Source of the DNA: Ignelater luminosus
Lineage: Eukaryota; Arthropoda; Insecta; Coleoptera; Elateridae
Length of the DNA: 64,000 nucleotides
NCBI GenBank assembly: GCA_011009095.1
Contig: VTPC01090614.1
Span: 661,163 to 725,162 of the forward strand
Direction: 5' to 3'
Shown here: in pieces, positions 1 to 11,852 of the stretch
Position numbering within the stretch: the first letter of the stretch is position 1
Layout of the letters: every line of letters begins with the position of its first letter
The notes under the pieces: model-generated
Seen by the model: the letters and a program-made list of their open reading frames with translations, nothing else
Database searches by the model: none
What the model was told of the DNA's origin: nothing
Translations under genes and position numbers: made by a program

Positions 1-36
1 TTCGTTGCTGCTAGTCTACTCAGTAATCTCATTCGC

Positions 37-1130
37 TTACTTCTGAACCACTAGATAAGTAGCAGCTTTCGTTTCACTTAGGGGATTGGACTCGTAGGGT
101 AAAAATAGTCTTCCTTGTTGTTGTGTAAACAGTTGGAATTTCAATTTTTCTGGGTTGACGACTAGTTCATTTTCATTAACCCAAGATGAAACTTGGACTA
201 AGGCCTGGCTTATGGTCACGTCTAACGACTTTATCTTACTGCTGGTTGCTCAAATGACTTAAGTCATGTGCATAAAGTAGAGCTTGGGTACTAGGGATAC
301 TCTGGACTGCAGCAATAACACTGTTGATCATTAGATTAAAGAGAACAGGGCTGATGACAGATCCTTGAGGCAGTCCTTGTGTGGTCTGTCTGTACTGAGA
401 GAAGGCTTTGTCATACTCTACGCGTGAGGGAAAGGAGAAGATAGCTCTGGAAATATTTACTTTGAGGCCGAGGGGTTGTACTTTTCTAAGTAGTTTTTTC
501 TTCAGTCCTAAAATCTATTAATACAGCCAGAATGCTTTGCTTGCGGTGAAAACCGTCTTTAATTTCCTGAGATAGCCTGGCAACTTGCTGTTTTGTCCTT
601 CTGTGTTTTCTAAAGCTTGCCTGCCTGTTTGATATTTGCTTGTTTTCCTCAATTGTTACTTGTAGCCTGCGCAACAAAATTTTTTCATATACTTTGGATA
701 ATATGCTCGTTAGCGATATAGACCGAAAATTTGCGGGCGTGTTTGATTCCTTGCCCTTCTTGGGGATATGGATAACTTCCTCCTTGCGCCATTTACACGA
801 ATAGTACGACCTCTAGATAGGGTTTATGAAGGCCAAAACGGAAGTCCGAGTTCTCATTTCAAGATGCTTCTTTTTTCTGGACCCGGACAGATGGTTTTGT
901 TTCTTTTAGGGACAGACTGAGCTCAAAGACGGTAAAATTGGAATACATTAAGGTCATTTCCTTCTCCGATGGGCAGTCTTCTATCATTTTGGTTTATGGG
1001 GAGCCATTCTCTTTTGTCGGGGTGAATTTGTTTATTTTTGCTTAATAATCGCAGAAAAACTTTGCTATTTCGGTGTCAGATGTGAGCAGCCTTGCACCAT
1101 TAGCAAAAGGGTTTTGCTTCCTGAGACCAT
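37..1130 (-). pseudogene. Decayed non-LTR retrotransposon reverse transcriptase
   Basis: Read on the minus strand from about 1130 down to 37, the pieces follow the normal order of a LINE reverse transcriptase. A 'WRKEEVIHIPKKGK' block with 'NFRSISLTSILSKVYEKIL' lies at about 790-660. A 'FRKHRRTKQQVARLSQEI' block lies at about 620-560. 'GLPQGSVISPVLFNLMIN' lies at about 390-320. A YADD-box remnant reading YAHD lies near 270, and a thumb-region 'VNENELVVNPEKLKFQLF' lies at 200-130. The pieces sit in several frames separated by stops, so the element is dead. The catalytic box has lost an Asp, which also rules out activity. Motif order and spacing suggest a Jockey/CR1-like clade, but the clade is not certain. 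No polyA tail or target duplication is visible because the 3' end lies at the window edge. Confidence 0.8.
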
Positions 1131-2980
1131 TGTTGTTATTCAACACTGAAGCAAAACGGTGAGCTTTTAGCTTGTTTTTTGGAAACCGAGTCCGCTTAGG
1201 AAATATCTGTATAAGGCCTGTTAAGAGTGAATTACTCCTTCTTTGAGTAGTGCGCTTTTCTGTTTAAGATTTTGCCTATTCTTCCTGTTTCCAATTCTTG
1301 CTGACTCATGTTTAACGAGATATGATGCACCATGCCATCACAAATTTGAATTTAGAAGCTGACTTGGCCTAATGCCGCGAGTCAACAAATCCGCTTTATT
1401 TTGATCTGTAGTTGGTTGGTTGAACTTGAGTCCGCCTCGAAGGATCAGAAATATGTTTACACTACATAGCACAATAACCAAGGCAAGGTTATTTTTTAAT
1501 GCATTTATTTTTGCGGTTAAAAGCCTAGCAGATTACATAGATAAAGGTGCGAGAAAATCAAAGTCGTAGCTTGTTCAACGGCTTTTGACCGGCTAAGTTG
1601 CAATGGAGCGCAGAAAGTCTGCATCCCAGACCAGAAGAAATTAAGGCAAACGGCAGATTTTCAAATCCCCGCCGAAACTACCCGGAAGCTCAAATCGACA
1701 AGATATTCGAGCGGCATCCCCGTACCTTCCACAGAAAGCCGGACTCGATTCGGTTAACTTCCGTGTATTCTAGAAACATTTGTTTTAAGATCTCCAACTC
1801 TGGAACCGAAGTTCTAATTGTGTATTACCAGGTGACCGTTTTCGGCAACCTACGAAGAACTATAAAAACGGCGATGTTTGAGGTTAGAAGGTAATGATTT
1901 TTAAATCATACACGTGGCTCGAGAGGAAGTAGGAGACTCGAGGCATGGCTTCAGGATGTTATCTCAAAGATCGTAGAGATAAAGTAGAGCGATTCCCACT
2001 CGGCTCCTGGTTTATAAAGGTCCAGGGATAGCATTGGTCCATTGCACGACCAATAATTTATTGACGACGAGAGAGTGAGAGTCCAGCGCTTGTCGGGGAA
2101 ATTCCGCGAGCATCTGGAAACCAACCAGTAGAGCGCGTGCGTTTGTAGCGTGTTAGAAAGAAAAAAAAAGGAAATATGTTTTTAGCGGAGATGCCAGATC
2201 GACGGCAGATGCGCCTTGGAAAGGGGTACGAAAAAGGGCTCATGTGTTTTTTCCTACGGAAAGAACTACAAAAAAAAGAATCGGGCAAGTACGACCCTGA
2301 AAGGTTCCTAAAACGTCCGACATTTGTCAAAAAGTTGCACTAGCACCTTTACAATTCAAATTCTTTGACCTCTCCGAAGATCTCTTCCGCGTGGGAGCAA
2401 ATAAAAATCTCTGTTTTTGGTTTTTTATCAATTTGGTATTTTGGGTTTTTCGTAGTTGGTGTCAAAACCGTCATAAAGAATGGACAAATAAACATACAAA
2501 GTCTACACGAAAAACGCGCTTTCAATCTTTTTCCTTCAAATTTAATACTAAAACTCGCGTTGTTTAAAACTTAAGTTGTTGGCAAAATTAGGCCTTTTGA
2601 GATTTAGGGGTAAGATGTTCGTATTGCCGACGCTGTTTTCTAAATTTGAATACCTTTTATGGGTTTGACGAAACAAGTTTTTTAATACATTTCCACATTT
2701 CGTGCAAGGATTTTTGTAGTCATTGCAATGTTATGCGTAAACGTGCAAATCTGCCTACGCTTACGCGACAACTTATACGCTATAGCGAATTGTTATTTAG
2801 TGAAAATAATTTTAATTGCAAATTAACCCTAGTTTTGTGTTTGCTATTTGTTATTATTATTTCTTACTGGGAATTAAGTTAATTACATTGGTAGTCACAA
2901 TTCTAAAAGCAGGAGGAATTTTGATTTGACACTTTTTTTTCGTTTGATTGATAGTTACTTATCTTTTTTTTTGTTTTCAG
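1131..2980. other. Non-coding interval with an LTR-like scrap
   Basis: No convincing gene is present. The stretch at about 1915-2340 contains a TATA-like 'CTCGGCTCCTGGTTTATAAA' segment. It resembles 'TTCGGCTCCCGGTATTTATA' near 19311, so both may be remnants of retrotransposon LTRs. The rest is AT-rich sequence that probably lies in an intron of the gene ending at 3022. Confidence 0.4.
1960..2030 (+). repeat. LTR-like promoter scrap, first copy
   Basis: The sequence 'GATTCCCACTCGGCTCCTGG' followed by a TATA-like TTTATAAA is shared, with a few changes, with 19280-19340 ('GATTCCCATTCGGCTCCCGG' then TATTTATA). Both copies follow a G-rich stretch with an AGAG(C/T)GATTCCC lead. A TATA motif in a moderately conserved dispersed repeat fits the U3/R region of a Gypsy-type LTR, and Gypsy pol pieces are common in this window. 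The assignment is an inference. Confidence 0.35.
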
Positions 2981-3022
2981 GAATCTCCATCTCCAAGTCC
3001 CACCAAGAAGTCCAAATGTTAA
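2981..3022 (+). CDS. Probable terminal coding exon of an unidentified gene
   Basis: A strong polypyrimidine tract (TTTTTTTTTGTTTTCAG) ends at 2980. It is followed by an open 14-codon stretch encoding ESPSPSPTKKSKC and a TAA stop at 3020-3022. The Ser-Pro/Lys-rich composition and good codon structure contrast with the AT-rich surroundings. A canonical AATAAA occurs at 3691-3696, which would give a 3' UTR of about 0.7 kb. Upstream exons would lie left of the window, so the dead reverse transcriptase at 37-1130 would be intronic. I do not recognise the protein from 13 residues. The call rests on splice-site quality and composition and could be chance. Confidence 0.4.
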   Translation, partial: ESPSPSPTKKSKC

Positions 3023-6000
3023 GTCAATTTCACTGATGTTCATATTCCTGCAAGAAGTATAATATACAACGCTTTAATTTGTATTGGCCATCATACACAC
3101 CATATTCGCGATGGTCAGCTTATAGACTGTGTTAATATAAGTAAAAAGAAAAAAAATTTTAAAGTCAGATTTGAATACGAAATAACACGAATTCAGTGTA
3201 TTACAATCCTACTATTACTACTACTACATTTTCATTTTTAGAATTTTTCTCTGAATAATCATCTATGGGTAATGTGCTGAGAAAATTGTTTGGTTTCAAT
3301 CTTAGCAAGCTTTATTGTGTTTAATTTTGTATTGATATAAATAATATGATACAATTATTAATGATAAAAAAAAGATATTTAATAGTTATACTAAAAATGA
3401 ATTATAAGAGCGAATGATCAGTGAAAATTTAACATTTATCGTGTGAGAGAAAGTTTCCAGACGATAACTGCCAGAATACGTTTACTTCTTTTTAGCTGCA
3501 AATAGCAATCGTGTTTTGACCAAAACTGCGGCATTTTAAGATACTAAAGTATTTTAATTAGAAAGTTTAATTATTGGGCGATCTGGGTGACCTTAAGCAG
3601 TGCCTTGAGTACATTCATGTAGTAACCTAAACGAGAAAATGACGTTTTTTATTGTATTGAAAATTTATTATTATTAGCGTTTTTGTATTTAATAAACCGT
3701 TGCTGGCAGTACCATTAAATATGCAGTAGAGGTAGTAATAATAGATAAACAATAAAGGAAAAAAGCAACTATCTTAAATACATCGAATTTTATATTGTTT
3801 TTGAAAACTTCTCCGACTTGCAAGTTGTAAATTGCTTTAATTGAATGCCAACAATATGTACAAATATTTCTTATCTTATTCTGCAAAACATAAATCCGAA
3901 TAAAAACTCATTTGTTAATAAGAATGGGTGTTTTTTGATATAGTCTGTAATAGAGGAGATCGATGCTACGAATTTGACAGATAGATGTCGGGATAGAGTG
4001 AGGACACACTTGTCAAAAGTCGTATTTTAGGTTAGGAAAACGTTTGACACATAAAGGAGCGCAGAGGCTTGGGATCACAAAGCAAATATAGCACTATGCA
4101 GTTTTTGAGTTTTGATAATTTATAGAATGCAAACTAAAAAAGGAAAGACAGCGGCTAACCAGAAATAAGTTTAATGTTACGTCAAGCAAATTTATAAATC
4201 AAATTTGTATTATCAACGCAGTATAATTAATAGTCCGTACTAATTTAACATCACGTGAGCGTAACGTCATCCCTTGTAAAACAAAAGCTGTTTAGAAGTT
4301 TGTTACCATAGCAACGGAGTCACGTGCAACATCGTGAATTGCTAGCATTATTTCATAATTTACGTTATAATTACTTAAGTAATTTCAATTCTGTATTTGT
4401 TCGATAATTTAATATTTTAAAGTTGGAAATTGTCAATTTACTAAAATTTGACATACTAACCGCAAATAAGATAACTACTAAAAGCACAATTTGCATGATC
4501 GGCGGATTTTTAAAGTTCAGCTTACAAGGGAAATATTTTAGTTCAGGATATTCAAATGGTACAGACTCTTTTGTAGATATAAAACTACTATCAATTCTAA
4601 CTTTCCATCTTCACTTTATTTATTGAGTAAGAAGAGAGTATGAGTCGGGGTATACGTATATATGTATATATATGTATGTTTTTTCTGTCATTGTTATATA
4701 AGGTTATGTAAGTATATCAAGTTTCTGTTTTATTTGTTTTTTGTTCGTTTTTCACAAATTCTCTATAAAATTTATAAGTACCTCGTTTTGTTTTAATAAC
4801 AAAATGAAAGCTTACATTCTCTTTTAATGTTTTCGAAGTTTTAACTTCAAATTTGAGATTTTAAATATTGTTAACCTCCACTTTTAAAAATGTCAAAGCA
4901 TGTAGTGTCTAAAGCGCTACCAACATTGTCAACAAAACACTAGATAATCGCAGCGTAAATTATGAAATTTCCCTGAAACAGTTTAACGTATAAAATTGAA
5001 ACAAATTTTAATTGTTTTTAAAATTTTGTGATAATAATTAATTTATTAAATTTAATTTAATAATTTTCTTGAGTTACTCACTTATGATGACGTACATTAA
5101 ATTATTAATGACGTCTTTACAATAGTTCATATTACAATTTAAATTAATTAAATTAAGTTCATATTACAATTTAAATTAATTAAATTAATTATGAATAATT
5201 AATTTATATTTTTAAATACTGTAAGTGATAATTATAAAACTGGCTATGAATTTACGTTTTAGGTTTATATGGTTTATATTGAATATTTTTGTTTGACTAT
5301 TCTTTTGTTTTGTTATTTCTATTCACTGAACATATTAAGTGACGTCACGCGACGGCCATTGTGAATCTCGCTGTTTTCGCGCATGAAGAAATCATTTGAA
5401 TTTCAATATCCTAATCAAAATTACGTTATAATGAGTTAACCTTGACTTCCACTGTATTATAAGGACAAACTCAAAGAAACATGCTATTATGAAATATTCT
5501 TAAATTATTCGTAAAGAATAATAGAACGAATCATGAAGATTTGATTACAGTTTCTCCTTTATGTGCCCAAAAGCATCTTTGCAACTGTATAGTTACATGC
5601 ACTTTTGCTGAACTCTAAATTATAATTTCTAGTTTCATTTGATCCAATTTGACTAATCAGATTTGCTTGGCAGAACTTTATAAAATAACACCGTTTAAAC
5701 AAGAATTATCAAAATAAATTCTTCTAACTCAATTAAATGCAATAACTTTTGTATTTTGTTATAAGAATATGAAGTCGGTTTTTAAATAAGAAATTTCATA
5801 CGCTTAGATACGCTTCGTTTCTGTTGTAATTTTTCTTTGTTAGAAAAACAAGTCCCGTAGATACATATTATTATAATACTTAAAAAAAAATTTTCCAGAT
5901 AGTATTGAAATGCACTGAATATATTTGTGTATACTACCTAAAGTATATAATTGATTTGCAGAATTTAGCTGTGACTAACTAACATAATAAAAGATTAATT

Positions 6001-7130
6001 ATACGAATAATGGGCTTGATAAATTGATTATTTAAAAATAAAAATTCACGTTTAAAAAGATTACCCAAAAAGATTTTTTCTAGGTAGAATATAGTCATGG
6101 CTAAGGGCTGTAATTATAATCCGTCTCCATTGTTATTAAACTCGATGTAATTATAAGATTGAAATGCATTAAATTAAATAAAGAAGAAAAATAACAGTGC
6201 TTGCAATATCAGTTGAATTAAAGTTTATTTATCCACCCTGTTGGGCTTGTTTCTGCACTTTGTTGACTATTGGCGCAAAATAAAATATAAACGTAAATTA
6301 TACAAATTTTGTAAGCACAATACTATGTTTATACACAGTTTACCATATTTTTAATAATATGTACCCAATAAAACATTTAATACTCGTAAATATATTATCT
6401 TAAATTATCACTGTGTGACTTTTCTTGAAGAGACAACCTTTCCTAAAAAATAAATAAAGAGGAAAACAAAATATTTTCCAAATAAAATTTTAAAATTGAA
6501 TTTTGTCGTATCTTTCTACGTATTTACTAGATAAGTGGGGTTTAAAGCCAGTTGATGTGAGATCAAGTACCGACACCAAACAAAAGACGATCGTAAATTG
6601 AGCTCAATATCAATTTTTCCTCCGCTAGAGGCGCTATTGTTCTACGTCAAATTTGACAAGTTTAAATGTCAGTTTATAAGTTTGAGGTTATTAAAATCCG
6701 AATTTTAGAAAAAAGCAATTATGAAGGCCTTGTTATTGCGTTTTGAGTAAATTGCAAAATTTCTGGATCCAGTTGGCTGTAGAACCTAATTTTGATATGC
6801 CCCTTGTTGATTTGTTTCAACAACTAATACGTATTTGCTTTCTGTCATTTGTCAGTTGCAAATGTCATCATCCTGCATTTAGCAATTTAATTAATTTTGT
6901 GCTGAAATTTGTTGTATTGTTCCACATTTTTTTCTCTAATTGCACTTACTGTACGACAACGAGTTTTTCAAGACTAAAGTTGTTCTTTGTGCTGGTTTGT
7001 TTTATGCTTTTAACTTATTAATTCTCAAAAAACATAAGATTAGGCAACCATCATAACAACGATGCAATGCGTATAACGTGACAAACATTTTAATTTTTAG
7101 AAAATATGTACCACACTGACTTTTTTTGTT
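3023..7130. other. Putative 3' UTR, then AT-rich intergenic DNA
   Basis: The first ~0.7 kb may be the 3' UTR of the exon ending at 3022. The remainder is AT-rich, apart from the dispersed repeat at 4690-5430 listed separately. The open frames here (for example 6743-7021) show no family motif and have low-complexity composition. I see no gene. Confidence 0.5.
4690..5430 (+). repeat. Dispersed repeat with GACGTCAC/CGACGGCC end, copy 1
   Basis: This segment is collinear with 26290-26890. Shared blocks include 'ATAAGGTTATGT', 'TTTTTCACAAATT(C/T)TCTATAAA', 'TACCTCGTTTTG(T/C)TTTAATAAC', 'GTGTCTAAAGCGCT' and the GC-richer end 'GCGACGGCCATTGT'. Copy 1 carries extra AT-rich sequence around 5046-5215. 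No coding capacity is visible. It looks like a non-autonomous transposon or retroelement remnant of unknown class. Confidence 0.7.
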
Positions 7131-7440
7131 TTTTTACCTATTAATGGCTGGTCCTGTAAAGATGGAACTTGGACTGTTGGGTGTGGCGGGGAAAGCGTTT
7201 GGAAAAGATACGAAGATCATCGTTGGAAGACCTAACCCGACCTATAGCCACTAAAGGTGTTCCATGCAAGGACGCAGCCTAAGCTGAGGCTATTAAAGAT
7301 GGCCCATTCAAAGAGTTTTCCATATTCAAGAACGCAGCCCGAGTCGTAATAGTTTGTAATTGCGGTGAGGCAAGAAGATGCGTGCGGGACTATCCGCATT
7401 TTGTTTTTTTTTTTTTGTTGTTTCACATTCAATATCTTGG

Positions 7441-7920
7441 AAAAGGCTGATCCTATAGAACGAAGCCGCGAAGCGACCGAGCGAAAGCCTAAAGGTGGCA
7501 GCGGTATTTATACAACTTCAAATTTATCTTAATCAACAATTTTTCCTTTTTATCCTTTTCAAAGGTTTATAGTTCAATGTTAAAGCTGACGCATTTCCAA
7601 AGACATCGAACTCCTTTACCAACTAAGTATACCGGGTATACTGTACCATAACAGGAGAACAGTCCCTCTTTCAACAAGCGAATTTGCTACTAGGATCGGT
7701 TTATCATTCGTGAAGTGTTTTTCATTCACCATGATCGGAAAGACTTTTACAAATTTGTAAATAGTTAGCAATTAGCGATCGTAAGTGCTGTAATTGCGCA
7801 GCACTGAACTTCTTTGAATAGAAATCTAATGGTTTCCGTTCGTCACCAACACGTTGCTCAAGAACGTTACGGTTAATGGGGTCAGAAGCGTTCGTTGTTA
7901 ACAGCAATGGGGGGGGGGGT
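7441..7920 (-). pseudogene. Ty3/Gypsy RNase H fragment
   Basis: On the minus strand, 7907-7722 encodes a piece matching the start of a Gypsy RNase H domain. 'TTNASDPINRNVLEQRVGD' is followed by 'PLDFYSKKFSAAQLQHLRS', corresponding to the family's TDASD...AVLEQ...PLAFFSKKLSPAQ...YS pattern. It then degenerates. It lies downstream of the integrase piece at 8380-9195, whereas RNase H belongs upstream of integrase, so it probably comes from a second Gypsy copy. A run of ten G at about 7911-7920 abuts its start. Confidence 0.65.
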
Positions 7921-8379
7921 CATTTGCAAGGCAAGAGAGCAATTTTGTGAAAGCGGGATCACTTCTTTCGGTCCGTTTTATTATTGAGCATTGAGCGGCG
8001 CTTGTGCATCGGCAGCACCTTTGACAAATCAGCATCAAAATCTAACTTAGCTGTGATAAATCGAATAATTATTAAATTCCAAGAATTTGTTGATAATTTT
8101 AAGGTCTGTAAAGCTGTAAATGTTTACAGTGTCAAGTAAATGACGAAGTGATACAGAACAATCTTTTAATACTAAAGGCAAGGATTTTTTATTATCAAAG
8201 GTTTATGTTCATATTGGACTAATAATAGCCAGCAGATACTCCCAAAGCCGATCTTACAACTTGATCTGTCAAGCAAGGTTTGAGCTAATGAGATGTTTGA
8301 ATATCTGATAACGTAGTATTGTCAGGTATCGATAATTTAAATGTATCCACAAAAGACAGCCACTTGTCATGTTGACCTC

Positions 8380-9195
8380 TAAGTCAAGGTGATTTCAAGA
8401 TTGGAAGTTCGACTTGACTGCAGGGTCATTTGAACAAACCGCATCGGAGGCCGAATGAGACGACCACGTGACGATGTAAGCAGTACGATGGTTCAAGCGG
8501 CGGCGTTGATGGTGATACTGGCTTTAACTCGTCGATTGCTACGTTGTTTTTCTTGTTGTCGACTTGAATGGTGAGTGGCTGCCTCGACAGTTGACGACCT
8601 AGTGGGAACTGTTGTGGTGTGGCTGGAGCGGTCTTTTAATGGTGTCGTATCGCAGGAATTTATGTGAACACGTATCAGGCTCGGCTTGACAAAGATTGCG
8701 TGTCGACTATGATATGCAGTTGGTACTGAGCATAGATAGCGTCTAGAGAAGTTGGTCCTCCGTTGAGGAGAAACCCGCACAGCATCTTGGCAGGCGATGC
8801 TTGCAGTATTTCGACCCAACGCAACGGTCGGTTTGGTAGCACTTAACAGCGGCTTTAAGGTTGCAGTGCCAGCGCTCCAAAATACCATTGGTTTGGAGTT
8901 GGTAAGCTGTGCTTGGCTGATCAAATTGTGCATCAGGACAGGCCCGAACTGACGACCTTGATCCTGGTGAAGCGACCGACCATCGTTAAGATGTATTTGA
9001 ATCAGGCCTCACGATATCCTAATAGATGTGTTAGAAGCAGCCATCAGGTATGGGAAAATCTCGCAAAGAGCATCTGGTATGGTGGTGAATCTTTGATCGC
9101 TGGCAGCGGATTCAGGCACGTAACCACTGCGCGATATCTTTACATATTCGTTATGCGTTGAGTTAAAGATTCGTTTACGTAATGCTTCAGATACG
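8380..9195 (-). pseudogene. Ty3/Gypsy integrase and 3' region, broken
   Basis: Read on the minus strand, 9190-8930 carries the integrase core start ('KYILTMVGRFTRIKV', family pattern FxYLLTMVDRFTRWPE). The region 8900-8780 carries 'NGILERWHCNLKAAVKCYQ' (family NGxVERxHRxLKAA). The tail at 8780-8490 resembles the short basic region that closes Gypsy pol. Frames switch repeatedly and stops interrupt the core, so it is inactive. The mariner at 9198-10491 separates this part from the RNase H part at 10492-11165, and both belong to the same minus-strand element. Confidence 0.75.
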
Positions 9196-9197
9196 TA

Positions 9198-10491
9198 CGA
9201 GGGTGGTCTGAAAAGTTTCCGACCTCAACGTGAAGATGGCAGCACTCGTAAATGAAAGCTACTGAATTTCGTTGTTCATCTGTTGACAGTTACTCACCAA
9301 AGTTTCAGCCATTTTGGACGCGCAGTTTTTATGTAACAGTCGTTTGAGTGAGTTGATGTGAGTTTTTTTGTGAAAATGGACAAAATCGAATATCGAGCTG
9401 TCATTAAATATTTGTTTTTGAAAGGCAATACGCCTTTGCAAATAAAAGATGAGTTGGATTCTGTGTATGGAGACTCTGCACCATCATTTACCACAGTGAA
9501 ATTTTTGGCTGCTGAATTTAAACGTGGCCGTAAGAGCTTGGGAGACGATAAACGTTCGGGACGTCCAAAAACTGCAACTACCGACGAAAACATCGCCAAA
9601 GTTCACCAAATGGTGCTAGACGACCGCCGAATTAAAGTGAGAGAGATAGCAGAGGTTATGAAGATGTCCAAAGAACGTGTTTGTCACATATTAAATCAAC
9701 ATTTAGGCATGAGAAAGCTGTCCGCGCGTTGGGTGCCGCGTTTGCTCACGTTAGACCAAAAACGTGTTCGAATGAATATTTCCAACGCTCTTTTGGCGCA
9801 GTTTAGGCAAAATAAATCCGAGTTTTGGCGTCGATTAATTACTGTAGATGAAACTTAGATACACCGTTATACGCCCGAAACAAAAATACAGTCCAAACAG
9901 TGGACTGCAAATGGGGAACCGGCTCCAAAAAAAGCAAAAACTGTTTTTTCGGTTGGGAAAGTGATGGCGACTGTTTTTTGGGATAGTCATGGAGTTATTT
10001 TAATCGATTATCTTCGAAAAGGAAAAACCATTACAGGAGCATACTATGCATCATTACTTGACAAGCTGAAGGCAGAACTTGCGAAAAAAACGGCCACATT
10101 TGCAGAAAAAGAAAATCCTGTTTTACCAAGACAACGCGCCGTCTCACACCTCAGCGGTTGCCATGGCGAAAATCCACGAATTACGGTTTGAACTGCTTGA
10201 CCATCCGCCTTACTCACCAGATCTAGCCCCAAGCGACTTCTTTTTGTTCCCTCATCTAAAAATTGCGCTCGGAGGACAAAGATTTTCGTCAAATGAAGAG
10301 GCAATCACCTTCGTGAACAATTATTTTGCAGAGAAAAATGCCGAGTACTATTTGGACGGGTTACAGAGATGGAAGCATCGCTGGGAGAAGTGTGTAGAGT
10401 TACAAGGAGACTATGTTGAAAAATAAAAAAAAATTTTCAGAAAAAATGTCTTGTATCTTTGTTAGGTCGGAAACTTTTCAGACCACCCTCG
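9198..10491 (+). mobile_element. Mariner element, 1294 bp, complete ends, inactive
   Basis: Perfect 28-bp terminal inverted repeats begin CGAGGGTGGTCTGAAAAGTT at 9198 and end as their reverse complement at 10491. TA target duplications lie at 9196-9197 and 10492-10493. The size is typical of mariner. The element sits inside a minus-strand Gypsy relic and so inserted after it. The perfect TIRs suggest a fairly recent insertion, although the transposase inside is broken. Confidence 0.95.
9376..10423 (+). pseudogene. Mariner transposase, one stop and one frameshift
   Basis: The likely start is the ATG at 9376 (MDKIEYRAV...). The N-terminal part holds the paired helix-turn-helix region (about residues 1-110) and the WVPRLLT linker. 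The catalytic domain starts at 'LITVDET', where the expected Trp codon is TAG (9856-9858), so the first catalytic Asp is followed immediately by a stop. A second lesion, a frameshift near 10080-10125, separates 'ELAKK' from 'LQKKKILFYQDNAPSH'. The second and third Asp (QDNAPSH; YSPDLAPSD) are kept with D34D spacing. The reading frame ends with TAA at about 10423. Without these two lesions it would have the normal length of about 345 aa. It is a mariner of the D34D group. Confidence 0.93.
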
Positions 10492-11165
10492 TATAGGCGG
10501 ATCTTCGTAGTGGATACGCCTCAGTATGTGGGCGTCGCGGTACCGATGGATATCAGTTGTCGTAGTTGCAGCGAAAAGGTGAACAGGTACTCCAGATCAG
10601 ACAAGTCGTTAGCCACGATACTACCGCTTTCAGAGATGTGCTAAATTGAGCTATAAAGTCGAATTGCTTTGACTGTCAAAGAGATGCTTTATCAGCCTGT
10701 TGTTTGAAGGCGACGGTGAGGGGTTTGTGGTCAGTGCGGAAGATTACTCGTCGGGTTTCCAGCATAAAGTGGAAATACTTCACTGACAAGTAGAGCACCA
10801 GCAGCTCTTAGTCGTAGACGCTGTAAGCTCGTTGGGAATTGCTCAGCTTGGCAGAGTAGAAACCCAGCGGCTGCCAGGCGTTGTAGGCTTACTGCTCTAT
10901 GACAGCACTGACGGTGACGTCGGAGACGTTGCTAGTTAGACGCAAAGGCGCATCGTAGACGAGATGAGCTGTTACAATTCCACTGGCAATACTTGCTTTG
11001 TACTGGTCTACTCGATGTCGGCTGTCTGCAAGGTATGCATTTAACGGCGTTTGTAGATGAGCTGCTCTCTGCATTTACGGGTTTGGTGAGACAGTTAGAC
11101 ATGTATTGCCCACCTACAACAAGTTGTTTTGAAAAGAACAATTTCCTGGGCACGTTTGAGAATTT
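10492..11165 (-). pseudogene. Ty3/Gypsy RNase H region, broken
   Basis: Minus-strand reading gives, in order, 'QTPLNAYLADSRHR', 'LRLTSNVSDVTVSAVIEQ', 'WQPLGFYSAKLSNSQRAYS', 'ETRRVIFRTDHKPLTVAF' and 'FDFIAQFS'. This is the connection and RNase H region of Gypsy pol (TDHKPL is diagnostic). Stops interrupt it at the position of ELL and just before the GAWQPL-type block. It continues below the nested mariner as the integrase at 8380-9195. The reverse transcriptase proper is missing upstream. Confidence 0.8.
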
Positions 11166-11224
11166 TTATCGTACTGCAATATCTGAAGATGTTTGCATGT
11201 CAGTGTTTGGTGTTTGTTTATGAA

Positions 11225-11750
11225 ATTGAAACTAGAAGGCAAATATCAAATAGACTAGACCAAAATTGGTATTTTAATTGAATTAAAAAAATAAATTAAA
11301 TTAAATTAAAATCATTTAAACCTTCTGGATATTTGATTAGTTCCTGCAGCAAATTGAACGCGCGAACTAGCAAATTTTAATTCGAATAAATACGACTTAG
11401 GACGGGTAAATAATTGTTTAGGTTTGTCAACTAAATTCGATAAAAGACCTCTAGCATTTATTAAAATAGGATCAGGTAAGTTTAAGAATAAAATGTCAAA
11501 TATCTGGCTTTCGTGATCTATTGTTTAATTGAAGAGAAACTTGAACAAAGCACAACTCGATATCCTCCTCGTAAAAAAAAGGAAAACTTATCTCTAAAGC
11601 GATTATAATTGCAAAAAGTAGCTGGTATATACCCAAATGTAAATCAATAATGCACAATCTACTTGCACAATAATAAGAAAAACGAACAATAAAATTTTTC
11701 TATGAATAGCTTATTTATTTTAATAAAAATAAAAAGAGTAGATTAAAAGT
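11225..11750 (-). repeat. Diverged copy of the segment at 29490-29930
   Basis: Blocks such as 'AATTGTTTAGGTTTGTCAAC', 'ATATCCTCCTCG' and 'ATTGCAAAAAGTA' align in the same order and orientation with 29556-29820 at roughly three-quarters identity by eye. In the other copy the minus strand keeps a 144-codon open frame. Here that frame is broken by stops and shifts, although 'YEEDIELCFVQVSLQLN' is recognisable against 'NQEDIELFVVQVIRFSL'. The segment lies between the terpene synthase-like gene and a Gypsy relic, and overlaps the probable 3' UTR of the former. Confidence 0.6.
11714..11719 (-). terminator. PolyA signal of the terpene synthase-like gene
   Basis: The minus strand reads AATAAA about 135 bases past the stop codon at 11853. 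This is a normal distance for a short 3' UTR. A second AT-rich block follows. The call is based on the motif and its position only. Confidence 0.5.
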
Positions 11751-11852
11751 TGAAGATGAATTATTCTTAGTAATATTACTTACAAACCTAACTAGCAAAA
11801 TAAGTATCATAATCATAAAAATGTTAAAAAGATGTGACGTTGTCTTTCTTAT

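Noticed and set aside
1598..1894. 98-codon plus-strand frame
   Set aside because: No family motif, TTG start, and no supporting splice or promoter signal.
6743..7021. 92-codon plus-strand frame rich in Phe and Cys
   Set aside because: Low-complexity T-rich DNA gives Phe/Leu-rich translations by chance. No motif or splice structure.
8913..9161. 82-codon plus-strand frame and other frames opposite the Gypsy relic
   Set aside because: Antisense to recognised Gypsy integrase sequence.
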